A stretch of 53,094 nucleotides of DNA from NCBI GenBank assembly GCA_014653715.1, contig JACWEB010000004.1:1-53094 (forward strand), given 5' to 3'. Origin of the DNA: Pelagibacterales bacterium SAG-MED31 (GTDB lineage: Bacteria; Pseudomonadota; Alphaproteobacteria; HIMB59; GCA-002718135). The first letter of the stretch is position 1. Each line of letters starts with the position of its first letter. Below, one piece after another: positions 9,305 to 18,555 of this stretch. The position numbers were made by a program, and so were the translations under genes. The notes below the pieces were generated by a model. That model did not search any database. It saw nothing but the letters and a program-made list of their open reading frames with translations, and was not told the DNA's origin.

Positions 9305-10174
9305 ATGGAGAAAGAAAAAATAATGGTAAAACATCATGATGTCGTAGGTAGATATGTAACAATTGAAGTAGATGATTGTGAATATAAAGTTTTTTATCTT
9401 CAAAATGGAAAAGGAATCCCTCTTATATGTCAGCATACTGCAGGTTGTCATAATCATCAGTGGAGAGATCTTCTTGAAGATGAAGAAATAACCAATAATT
9501 ATAATGTAATTGCATACGATTTACCTAGACATGGAAAATCTGATCCACCTCATAATAAAGAATGGTGGAAAGAGGAATATAAACTTACCGCTGAACATTA
9601 CTGTAACTTTGTTGTAAAATTATGCGATGCTCTAGATTTAGATAATCCTATTTTTATGGGATCTTCCTTTGGTGGAAATGTAGCTTTGCAACTCGCTTTA
9701 CATCACCCAAACAAATTTAGAGCTGTAATACCTGTAGAGGCTGCAGATTATGCACCAGGCTTTTATTTAGATTGGTGGCGTCATCCTCATGCAAATGCAG
9801 CCCAAGTATGTGCAAGTGGCGTTTGGGATTTAATGGCACCACAGTCTCCTGAGATGGATAGATGGTTAACTTGGCATTATTATACACAAGGCTCAGAAGC
9901 ATTTAAAGGTGACTTGCACTTTTATTCAGTTGATCATGATTTAAGAAATGAGCTAGAAAATATTGATGGAAGAAAATGTCCTGTAATAATGCTAACAGGC
10001 ACTTATGATTATCTCACTCCACCAGAAGCGACAGAAAATACAGCAAGACAAATAAAAGGCGGGGTTTATATTGAAATGAATGATATTGGTCATTTTCCAA
10101 TGAGTGAAAATCATGATCTCTTCCGTGTTTACTTATTGGAGGCACTTAAAATTATTGAAGAAAAAACTAGTTAG
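9305..10174 (+). CDS. Alpha/beta hydrolase
   Basis: Nucleophile elbow MGSSFGGNVALQLALHHP; C-terminal DIGHFPMSE His; GTYDYLTPPE acid. Confidence 0.85.
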   Translation: MEKEKIMVKHHDVVGRYVTIEVDDCEYKVFYLQNGKGIPLICQHTAGCHNHQWRDLLEDEEITNNYNVIAYDLPRHGKSDPPHNKEWWKEEYKLTAEHYCNFVVKLCDALDLDNPIFMGSSFGGNVALQLALHHPNKFRAVIPVEAADYAPGFYLDWWRHPHANAAQVCASGVWDLMAPQSPEMDRWLTWHYYTQGSEAFKGDLHFYSVDHDLRNELENIDGRKCPVIMLTGTYDYLTPPEATENTARQIKGGVYIEMNDIGHFPMSENHDLFRVYLLEALKIIEEKTS

Positions 10175-10220
10175 TAGGTATGTATAAAATATGCTTATTT
10201 GTAATAAATAGAGGAATGTT

Positions 10221-10628
10221 ATGATAAAAGATAAAACAGGTGTTCAACTTAATTCTGCACATACAGCTACTGATGATTTTATTACAAAAAAATATATTTT
10301 ACCTTTGCTTCAAGATGAAGAAACTCGTAATCGCCTTATAGCAGAGCATAAAGCAACTCCTGTTGGTAGAGCTCCTAATAAAGGTAATCCAGCTGTTGAA
10401 CATTCCAAAGATTTGATAACTGTTCTTGATAAATTAAGAAGGCATCCTATGGCTGGAAAGTATGTTACGATATGTAAAAACCCTTTTGAGGATTATAGAA
10501 TTGGTATTTGTAGTGGTATTAGAGGTGTTCCTGTTGAAATTTTAGAAGACTCTTTTTCCTCAGAAGAAGCATGTGAACATGCAATATTTCTAAAAAGGGT
10601 TTTTGATTTGTTAGAGAAATATTCATAA
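10221..10628 (+). CDS. N,N-dimethylformamidase-like small (alpha) subunit
   Basis: C-terminal segment GKYVTICKNPFEDYRIGICSGIRG...FSSEEACEHAIFLKRV resembles DMFase small subunit as recalled; 1-nt TAATG overlap with the large-subunit-like gene. Confidence 0.7.
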   Translation: MIKDKTGVQLNSAHTATDDFITKKYILPLLQDEETRNRLIAEHKATPVGRAPNKGNPAVEHSKDLITVLDKLRRHPMAGKYVTICKNPFEDYRIGICSGIRGVPVEILEDSFSSEEACEHAIFLKRVFDLLEKYS

Positions 10629-12985
10629 TGTTAAAAATTACAGGTTATAGTGATAAGTATGCAGTTCATCCAGGAGATAAAGTAGAGTTTTTAATTAATT
10701 CAGAAGATAACGAACCATATGATGTTCAAATTGTAAGATTAATTCATGGAGATACTAATCCAGATGGACCTGGTTATAAAGAAGAGGAAATTGGGGCAAG
10801 TTGTAATGGAAGTTATGAAGGTAGAAACCAAAAGATACATGGTGGCTCTTATTTGATTATTCCTCAAGATGAAAGAATGAACACAGAAAGTTTTACTATT
10901 CAGGCTTATATTTTCCCCACAACACCTAATAAAGGTAGGCAGGGCATTTTAACAAAATGGAATGAGTCTAATTCATCTGGTTACGGATTATTCGTTGATG
11001 ATGAAAGTTGCCTAAGCTTAATGATAGGTGATGGTGAAGGTCAGCAGTTTAAAATTTCTAGTGAAAAAAAATTAATGAGAAAAGTTTGGTATTTAGTTGC
11101 TGCAAGTTATGATGCTGAAACTGGAAAAGTGAAATTATATCAAGAGCCAACTGTTACTCCTACTAATGGAGGATTAGGAATGTCTCTTTTACATCCTGCA
11201 GATGAGACAACTGCTTATATTGAAAGTTCTAACAATGTTAAACCTGGAAAAAATGAGGCGCCATTTTTAATGGCAGCCTCAACTCTGGTAAATTATTCAG
11301 GCAGACATATTTATGGAAAACATTATAAGGAAGCACTTTCCCCCATTGAATTACCAGAACAGGGATTTCTATTTAATGGTAAAATTGATCGACCAAGATT
11401 AAGTAATAAAGCTCTATCAAAAGATGAGATAAAAATATTAGCAAGTGGTTATAGTGGGTGTGACTCAGATTTAAGATCGAAAGCACTTGGAGTTTGGGAT
11501 TTTCATGCAAATATAACTTCAAATATTGCATCAACGCATATACTTGATATGTCCCCTAGTCATCTTAATGGTTTTATAGTTAATTTACCTGTTAGGGCAA
11601 TGACTGGATATAATTGGACAGCTGATGATATTGTGTATCATCATAAGCCTAATGAATACGGAGCAATCCATTTCCATGATGATGATATAGATGATGCTAG
11701 ATGGGAAGTAGACTTTGTATTTGATGTTCCTGATAAAATCAAAAGTGGTATCTATGCTGCTAGGCTAAGAATTAATGGAGAGGATTCTCCAGAAACTGAA
11801 GATTTTGTACCATTTGTAGTAAAACCACCTAAAGGAAAAGCCACTTCCAAGATAGCATTTATTGTTCCTACAAATAGTTATATAGCTTACTCTAATGATA
11901 ATTTAGGAACAAATTCTGTTGTAGCACAATTACTTGCAGGTAAGGTACCTGTGCTATCGGCTTCTGATTTATATTTAAATGAGCATAGAGAATATGGACT
12001 TTCAACATATTCTCAACATTCAGATGGAAGTGGAGTCTGTTATTCATCTAGGCTTAGACCAATTTTAAATATGCGTCCTAAATACAGACATTGGTTATCT
12101 CCTTCACTATGGCAATTAAATGCAGATTTGCATTTGACAGATTGGCTTGAAGAAAAAGGATTTGATTTTGATTGTGTAACTGATGAAGATCTTCATCTTG
12201 AAGGGGTAGAACTACTTAATCGATATCAATGTGTACTCACAGGTTCGCATCCTGAATATAGCTCTGAAAAAATGCTTGCTGCTTATGAAGCTTATCAATT
12301 ACAAGGAGGTAGATGGATTTATTTAGGAGCTGATGGCTTTTATTGGATCAGTGAATATCATCCTGATAATCCAAATATTATTGAAGTTAGAAAGGGTGAA
12401 GCTGGCACAAGAGCTTGGACTGCTAATCCTGGAGAATATAACAATGCCTTTGATGGAAAATTTGGAGGAATGTGGCGTGCAAGAGGAAGAATACCAACTA
12501 AAGTTTGTGGATTAACTTTTACTGCTTATGGATTTGATGTTTCATCTTATTATAAAAGGTCTGATGATAGTTATAGGCCAGAATGTTCTTGGATCTTTGA
12601 GGGTGTTGGGTCTGATGAACGTATTGGTGATTTTGGTCTTGTTGGTGGGGGTGCAGCTGGAGTTGAATTAGACAGATATGATCTAGAATTTGGCACACCT
12701 CATAATGCTTTTCTCTTAGCACAATCAGAAGATCATACTAATTTAATGCTTCAGGTTAATGAGGAAATTCATTTTTCAGTTAGAGGTTATCATGGTGGTG
12801 GTACAGAAAATCCCATGGTTAGAGCTGATATGATCTATTATAAAACACCTAACGATGGTGCATTATTTGCCCCAGGTTCTTTATCATGGTGTGGTAGTTT
12901 ATCTTATAATAATTATGAAAATAATGTTTCTAAAATTTTAGAAAACGCAATTAAAGGTTTTTTAAAAGAAGGTCCTCTTCCATAA
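10628..12985 (+). CDS. N,N-dimethylformamidase-like large (beta) subunit
   Basis: 785 aa; N-terminal sugar/LamG-like region; NSYIAYS, TGSHPEYSSEKM and RWIYLGADGFYWISEY motifs of the DMFase beta-subunit-like family. Confidence 0.85.
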   Translation: MLKITGYSDKYAVHPGDKVEFLINSEDNEPYDVQIVRLIHGDTNPDGPGYKEEEIGASCNGSYEGRNQKIHGGSYLIIPQDERMNTESFTIQAYIFPTTPNKGRQGILTKWNESNSSGYGLFVDDESCLSLMIGDGEGQQFKISSEKKLMRKVWYLVAASYDAETGKVKLYQEPTVTPTNGGLGMSLLHPADETTAYIESSNNVKPGKNEAPFLMAASTLVNYSGRHIYGKHYKEALSPIELPEQGFLFNGKIDRPRLSNKALSKDEIKILASGYSGCDSDLRSKALGVWDFHANITSNIASTHILDMSPSHLNGFIVNLPVRAMTGYNWTADDIVYHHKPNEYGAIHFHDDDIDDARWEVDFVFDVPDKIKSGIYAARLRINGEDSPETEDFVPFVVKPPKGKATSKIAFIVPTNSYIAYSNDNLGTNSVVAQLLAGKVPVLSASDLYLNEHREYGLSTYSQHSDGSGVCYSSRLRPILNMRPKYRHWLSPSLWQLNADLHLTDWLEEKGFDFDCVTDEDLHLEGVELLNRYQCVLTGSHPEYSSEKMLAAYEAYQLQGGRWIYLGADGFYWISEYHPDNPNIIEVRKGEAGTRAWTANPGEYNNAFDGKFGGMWRARGRIPTKVCGLTFTAYGFDVSSYYKRSDDSYRPECSWIFEGVGSDERIGDFGLVGGGAAGVELDRYDLEFGTPHNAFLLAQSEDHTNLMLQVNEEIHFSVRGYHGGGTENPMVRADMIYYKTPNDGALFAPGSLSWCGSLSYNNYENNVSKILENAIKGFLKEGPLP

Positions 12986-13356
12986 TGAGTTCTTCATCTT
13001 TCATTAGACCAGAAGGTACAGATGGAAAAGCTATTTTGGGCTCAGATAAAAACACACAATTTAATAAGTTAGAAAAAAATGCATTAAATGATTTAGATTC
13101 TGCTAAGTTGAATGATTTAGCGGAGTGTTTGTTTGTCTTAAATAATAAAAGATATGGACCAATTCCAGGTGCCTATATGGTTATGTGCACTAAACCTGGA
13201 AAAGAATGGTGTGTTGGTCAACTTAATGCAGATAGAGCAAAACCTTTCATTCTTTTTGATGATAAAATATTTTTTTCTCCTGAAGAAGCCCAAAAAGAAG
13301 CAGAAAGAATAAAAAAAGATAAGGGAGAAACAGAACCTCCAAGAAGGTGCACTTAA
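12985..13356 (+). CDS. Second small-subunit-like protein of the DMFase-like module
   Basis: 123 aa; PGAYMVMCTKPGKEWCVGQ...FFSPEEAQKEAERIKK aligns by eye with C-terminal part of the 10221..10628 product; TAATG junction. Confidence 0.5.
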   Translation: MSSSSFIRPEGTDGKAILGSDKNTQFNKLEKNALNDLDSAKLNDLAECLFVLNNKRYGPIPGAYMVMCTKPGKEWCVGQLNADRAKPFILFDDKIFFSPEEAQKEAERIKKDKGETEPPRRCT

Positions 13357-13637
13357 ATATGGCTAAGCCAACAGTATTAATAGATAACGAAAAAACAAAA
13401 GTAACAGAATGGTTTTTTGAAGTAGGTGATAGTACGGGAATGCATGTTCATGAACATGATTATGTTGTTGTGCCTATGTTAGATGGAGAATTAAAAATTT
13501 TGGATAAAAACAATAATGAAACTATTTCAAAGCTAACCAAAGGAGGCGCTTACTATAGGGATAAAGGTGTTGAGCACAACGTATTTAATAATAATGAATT
13601 CCCCTATACCTTTATAGAAATAGAAATAATTAAGTAA
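13347..13637 (+). CDS. Cupin-domain protein (likely ATG start 13359)
   Basis: GMHVHEHDYVVVPMLDGEL ... GVEHNVFN cupin motifs. Confidence 0.8.
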   Translation: MHLNMAKPTVLIDNEKTKVTEWFFEVGDSTGMHVHEHDYVVVPMLDGELKILDKNNNETISKLTKGGAYYRDKGVEHNVFNNNEFPYTFIEIEIIK

Positions 13638-13641
13638 TTTA

Positions 13642-15693
13642 ATGTCTGATAAAATCTTATGGTTTTTTATTTTTTTAATTCTTTATGTTTCCTTTTGTGT
13701 TTTTTGGGCAATAAGAGGATCAAAAACATCTATTAATGAACAAGCATATTATCTGGCAAACAAAAGTATTTCTTCTTGGGTTTTCTTTTTTTCTGCAACA
13801 GTTGCAACATTTGGTGGCTTAATATTTTTTTTTCAAATAAACACTATTTATATTGATGGATTTCAATACGTAGGTACATCTTTTGTAGCAATTACCATAC
13901 CACTTGCAAGTATACTCTTTTTTAAAAGACAATGGATGTTAAGCAGAAAGTTTGGATATATTACACCTGGTGAATTATATTATGACTATTATAAAAGTGA
14001 CACTATAAGAATTATTACAGTCCTCGTTACATTTTTTATTAGTGTACCCCTACTGGCAACTTTATTTGGAGCAACTGGTTTCCTAGTTAATATGATTTCT
14101 AATGGAGCAATAACTCGTGAATTAGGTATGTGGGTAATCTCTTCCGTAGTTTTATTGTATGTAGTAATGGGTGGTTTTAAAGCTACAGTTAGCATTGGTG
14201 TTCTGCAATCGTGGTTATTTATGGCAACATTTGTAATTATAGGTTTTATTACTTTTATTTTTATTGGAAGTTTTGATACATTTAGTCTTTCTTTATCTAA
14301 TATTGCATCTTCTAATTTAAATTCTCTAGGGAGCACAAGAGGTTATGGTGGAGGAGATTACAACAGCTTTTTTGCTGTTCCAGGAGTTATACAGTGGGTT
14401 GGAGGCCTCGGCAAAGAACCTTCAGTTGGTGGTCCATGGACAGCAATGATGATTTTAACATTCTGTTTATCATTTATGGGAATAATTTTGTCCCCAATCT
14501 TTTCAATGTGGAGCTTCTCCACAAAACATACAAAGGTATTTTCTTATTACCAAATTTGGGGAAGCGCAGCAGCCATTGGATTTTTATTATTTATTTTTGC
14601 TACCATCATAGGTGTTGGTGCAAATTTATTAGGAGCAAATGCAGATATTAATACTAATTCTTTATCCTTGAGTAATGTACTTCCAGAAATATCTAAGTCA
14701 GAGAGTTCAACGTTAATTTTTTACATTGTAAGTATTATGGATGATCATGCTATTTGGATTACAGGTTTTCTTTTTATAGGTTTAATAGCCGCCATTCAAT
14801 CAACAGCTGCAGCATTTTTATTTAGCTCAGGTAGTATAATTACGAGAGATTTATATAAAATTTACATTGATAAAGATATGCAATGGAATAAAGAAATAAT
14901 GGTTGCAAGATTAATTATACTTTTTGTTTTTCTTTCAGCTTTATATTTGGCAACTTTTGCAAAACCTGCAATGATATTATTTAGTGGTATAGCTATCCCG
15001 CTTGCTTTTCAGTTTATTACTATTTTACTTGGTGTTCTTTGGTTTTCTTGGATCACAAGAGGGGCAGCAACAATGGGTATTATTATAGGGTTTATAATTG
15101 TAATTTTAACTGAAACAATTGGTCAACAAATTACAGGCAATAGATTGCCATGGGGAAGATGGCCTCTGACTATACATTCAGGTATTTGGGGTTTAATATT
15201 TAATTTATTAGTTTGTTTTTCAATTTCAATTTTTTCATTTTTTTCAAAAAATGATATTTATAAATTACATAGAGAAAAATATCATAATTTTTACAGAGAA
15301 CATTCTGGACTTCATCCAAGTAGACGAAGAATAAGATCTTTTGCCTATGTTATAGCTTTGATATGGTTCTTTGCAATTGGGCCAGGTCTTGTAGTTGGAA
15401 ATGATATCTTTGGTATCCCAAATGAAGGTTATGATACATGGTATATGAAAATTCCATCAATATGGGGATATCAATTAATTTGCTGGATTATAGGAATTGG
15501 TTTGCTATGGTTTTTAGCTAACAAAATGGATCATTCAACTTTACCAACAAAACCTATTCAACCTGGTGATTTGTTTGAAGACGTAGAAGATAATATTAAC
15601 TACACAGAAAATGTAGGTTCTAGCTATGGATGGATTTTAATATTAATCGGATTAGCAATTTTATCTATTGTATTTTATATCTACGTTGTTTGA
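13642..15693 (+). CDS. Sodium:solute symporter (SSS family)
   Basis: Multi-TM; YYLANKSISSWVFFFSATVATFGGLIFF; IAAIQSTAAAFLFSSGSIITRDLYKIY signature region. Confidence 0.8.
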   Translation: MSDKILWFFIFLILYVSFCVFWAIRGSKTSINEQAYYLANKSISSWVFFFSATVATFGGLIFFFQINTIYIDGFQYVGTSFVAITIPLASILFFKRQWMLSRKFGYITPGELYYDYYKSDTIRIITVLVTFFISVPLLATLFGATGFLVNMISNGAITRELGMWVISSVVLLYVVMGGFKATVSIGVLQSWLFMATFVIIGFITFIFIGSFDTFSLSLSNIASSNLNSLGSTRGYGGGDYNSFFAVPGVIQWVGGLGKEPSVGGPWTAMMILTFCLSFMGIILSPIFSMWSFSTKHTKVFSYYQIWGSAAAIGFLLFIFATIIGVGANLLGANADINTNSLSLSNVLPEISKSESSTLIFYIVSIMDDHAIWITGFLFIGLIAAIQSTAAAFLFSSGSIITRDLYKIYIDKDMQWNKEIMVARLIILFVFLSALYLATFAKPAMILFSGIAIPLAFQFITILLGVLWFSWITRGAATMGIIIGFIIVILTETIGQQITGNRLPWGRWPLTIHSGIWGLIFNLLVCFSISIFSFFSKNDIYKLHREKYHNFYREHSGLHPSRRRIRSFAYVIALIWFFAIGPGLVVGNDIFGIPNEGYDTWYMKIPSIWGYQLICWIIGIGLLWFLANKMDHSTLPTKPIQPGDLFEDVEDNINYTENVGSSYGWILILIGLAILSIVFYIYVV

Positions 15694-15696
15694 TAG

Positions 15697-16971
15697 ATGG
15701 GAATTTTAAACATTAAAGAAAAAGTTTTTGGGCTAGATGCAACACAATTAAAATTTGGACAACAAAGCTTAAATGAACTTAGTTGGGAAATAAAAAAATT
15801 TAAACCTAAAATAATTTTATTAGTAATAGACCCTGCTCTTAAAAAATTTAATATTAATAAAAAGATTATTAATCAAATAAAAGTTACCAAAATACAATAT
15901 AAAATTTATCAACAAATAAAAATTGAACCGTCTTTGGACAGTCTTGAGGCTGCATCTGAGTTTGCAAAAAAAAATAAATTTGATCTAATCATTGCAGTTG
16001 GAGGAGGGTCGACAATAGACACTGCAAAAGTAATTAATTTAATTAAAGTTTGTAAGGGTGAGGTTATGGATTATGTTAACCAACCAATTGGAAAAGGTAA
16101 AAAACCTAATAAAAAACTATTGCCTCTTATAGCTATTCCAACAACATCAGGATCTGGTTCAGAAGCTACTACTGTAGCTGTTCTTGATATACCTGAGTTG
16201 AAACTCAAAACTGGTATTTCTCATACTTTGTTAAGACCTTCTTTAGCGCTAGTTGATCCAGAACTCTCTAAATCCTCTCCCTCAGGCGTTACTGCTTCTG
16301 CAGGATTAGATGTTATATGTCATGCTATAGAAAGTTATATATCAAAACCTTATTTTTTAAGAAATAAACCTTTAACACCAGGAGATAGACCTCCTTACCA
16401 AGGCAGTAATCCTATTTCTGATATTTGGTCTTTGCAAGCAATAGAGTACTCGGGTAAATATTTTTTGCGATCGGTTATAAATGCAAAAGATCTTGAGGCG
16501 AAGGGTTTTATGATGCTTAGTGCAACCCTTGCCGGTATAGGTTTTGGATCAGCTGGTGTACATATTCCTCATGCTTGCGCATATCCAATAGCTGGATTAA
16601 AACATTCTTTTAGAGCAAAAGGTTACAAAACTGCTTTTGTTCCTCATGGTATTTCTGTATTTTTAACTGCACCAGCATCTTTTAGATTTACCTATAGTTC
16701 AAATCCTAAAAAACATATAAAGGCAGCAGAGCTATTAAAAGGCTCTCCAATAAAAAATCCTAATAAAGAAAGTCTTCCTAAAGAATTAATCAGAATTATG
16801 AAAAAAATTAATACACCAACTGGCTTAAAAGATTTGGGATATACAAAAAAAGACTTACCTGAATTAATTTCTGGATCATTTAAACAGCAGCGCTTACTAG
16901 CATTATCTCCTAAAAAAGTTCAAGAAAAAGACATTAAAAATATATTAGAACAATCAATGAAAAACTGGTAA
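15697..16971 (+). CDS. Iron-containing alcohol dehydrogenase
   Basis: AVGGGSTIDTAKVINL, IPTTSGSGSEAT, DVICHAIESYIS, HACAYPIAGLKH motifs. Confidence 0.9.
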   Translation: MGILNIKEKVFGLDATQLKFGQQSLNELSWEIKKFKPKIILLVIDPALKKFNINKKIINQIKVTKIQYKIYQQIKIEPSLDSLEAASEFAKKNKFDLIIAVGGGSTIDTAKVINLIKVCKGEVMDYVNQPIGKGKKPNKKLLPLIAIPTTSGSGSEATTVAVLDIPELKLKTGISHTLLRPSLALVDPELSKSSPSGVTASAGLDVICHAIESYISKPYFLRNKPLTPGDRPPYQGSNPISDIWSLQAIEYSGKYFLRSVINAKDLEAKGFMMLSATLAGIGFGSAGVHIPHACAYPIAGLKHSFRAKGYKTAFVPHGISVFLTAPASFRFTYSSNPKKHIKAAELLKGSPIKNPNKESLPKELIRIMKKINTPTGLKDLGYTKKDLPELISGSFKQQRLLALSPKKVQEKDIKNILEQSMKNW

Positions 16972-16980
16972 TTTAAAAAT

Positions 16981-17796
16981 ATGTATGAAAACACAATATC
17001 ATTTAATACAAATATCAAACTGTATATGTTTCAAACGGGTATTTTAAAAACTAAATTAAAATATATCAAAATGAATCAATCGAATGAAGATTTTGAAATC
17101 CCTGTCCCGTGGTTTTTAATTAAACACCCAGAGGGTGATGTAGTAATAGATGGTGGAAATGCTATTGAAGTTGCTATTGATAAACACTCTCATTGGGGAG
17201 ACGTAGTAGCTGCGTATGATCCTTTAATGCAAAAATCTGAAAATTGTATTGATCAAGCAAAGAGTGTTGGAATTAATATATCTGATGTAAGATATTTAAT
17301 TCAATCGCACTTACATCTTGATCATACAGGTGGGATTGGTCGATTTCCTAATGCAACACACATAGTTCAGAGATTAGAATATGATTATGCTTATAATCCA
17401 GATTGGTTTGCCTCTGCTGCATACATAAGAAAAGATTTTGATAAACCTAATATTGAATGGAAATTTTTAAATGACAAGAAAACTGACTTCTTTGATTTAT
17501 ACGGAGATGGAGTAATAAAGATTATTTTTACACCAGGTCATGCGCCAGGTCATCAATCTATATTACTCAACCTCCCTAAAACAGGTCATGTTTTATTAAC
17601 AATAGATGCAGCTTATACGATGGATCACTGGAATAATAAATGCTTACCAGGCCTTCTTCATTCTTCTTCTGATGCTGCAAAATCAGTGACCAAATTAAGA
17701 AAAATAGCAAAAGAAAATAAGGCAATTATAGTGACGGGACATGATCCTGATGCATGGGCTACATTTAAAAAGGCACCCACTTTTTATTACGAATAA
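16981..17796 (+). CDS. Metallo-beta-lactamase-fold hydrolase (N-acyl homoserine lactonase-like family)
   Basis: QSHLHLDHTGGIG (HxHxDH), TPGHAPGHQS, VTGHDPDAW. Confidence 0.85.
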   Translation: MYENTISFNTNIKLYMFQTGILKTKLKYIKMNQSNEDFEIPVPWFLIKHPEGDVVIDGGNAIEVAIDKHSHWGDVVAAYDPLMQKSENCIDQAKSVGINISDVRYLIQSHLHLDHTGGIGRFPNATHIVQRLEYDYAYNPDWFASAAYIRKDFDKPNIEWKFLNDKKTDFFDLYGDGVIKIIFTPGHAPGHQSILLNLPKTGHVLLTIDAAYTMDHWNNKCLPGLLHSSSDAAKSVTKLRKIAKENKAIIVTGHDPDAWATFKKAPTFYYE

Positions 17797-17849
17797 TGCT
17801 ATAAATTCTGATTTCATTTTAGAATCGTAAATTATGATTAATATGAAAT

Positions 17850-18494
17850 TTGATTATGTTATCTAAGGTTATAACTATAGCTCAACAAAAAGGTGGAACT
17901 GGTAAGACAACACTGGCTGTTAATTTAGCTCTATCTTTTATTAAATTTCACAATTTTAAAGTAGCAATAATTGATACTGATCCTCAAGGCAGTCTTGGTA
18001 AGTGGTATATGATTAGGAATGATAAGGGATATTCAAATAAAAACCTTACATTTAAAACAGCAAGTTTATGGGGAGCTCAGTATGAGTCTAAAATTTTAAA
18101 GGAAACTAATGATGTTATAATAATTGACACTCCTCCAAAAATTGAATCTGATGCAAGACCAGCAATAGAAGCGGCTGATCTGGTGCTGATACCCCTTGCT
18201 CCATCTCATGTTGACTTTTGGGCAACTGAAGCAATTATTGAAATAGCAAAAAAAGCAAAAAGAAAAATATTAACACAAATTAATAGAGCCAATCATCGCT
18301 CTAAATTAATTCAAGATACTTATGACTATATTAAAAGTATTAATGTTTTATCCACTAATACTTTATTAGGTCACAGACAAATCTTTGTATCCTCAATGGG
18401 AGAAGGCAGAACTGTTGTTGAAAAGCAAAGAAAAGGTAAGGCTATTGAGGAAATAAAGGCAATAACAAATAAAATTATAAGTGAATTAAACTAA
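17850..18494 (+). CDS. ParA-family ATPase, no adjacent ParB (ATG start probably 17856)
   Basis: QQKGGTGKTTLAVNLA deviant Walker A; DTDPQGSLGKW; IIIDTPP. Confidence 0.85.
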   Translation: MIMLSKVITIAQQKGGTGKTTLAVNLALSFIKFHNFKVAIIDTDPQGSLGKWYMIRNDKGYSNKNLTFKTASLWGAQYESKILKETNDVIIIDTPPKIESDARPAIEAADLVLIPLAPSHVDFWATEAIIEIAKKAKRKILTQINRANHRSKLIQDTYDYIKSINVLSTNTLLGHRQIFVSSMGEGRTVVEKQRKGKAIEEIKAITNKIISELN

Positions 18495-18555
18495 AATATT
18501 ATACAAGACATTCCTTAATTTTTATAAGACACTTTATTAGGTTATTAGGAAATTT

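Noticed and set aside
13989-14336. 115-aa minus-strand ORF antisense to the SSS symporter
   Set aside because: Fully within a well-supported membrane-protein gene; no motif or independent RBS.
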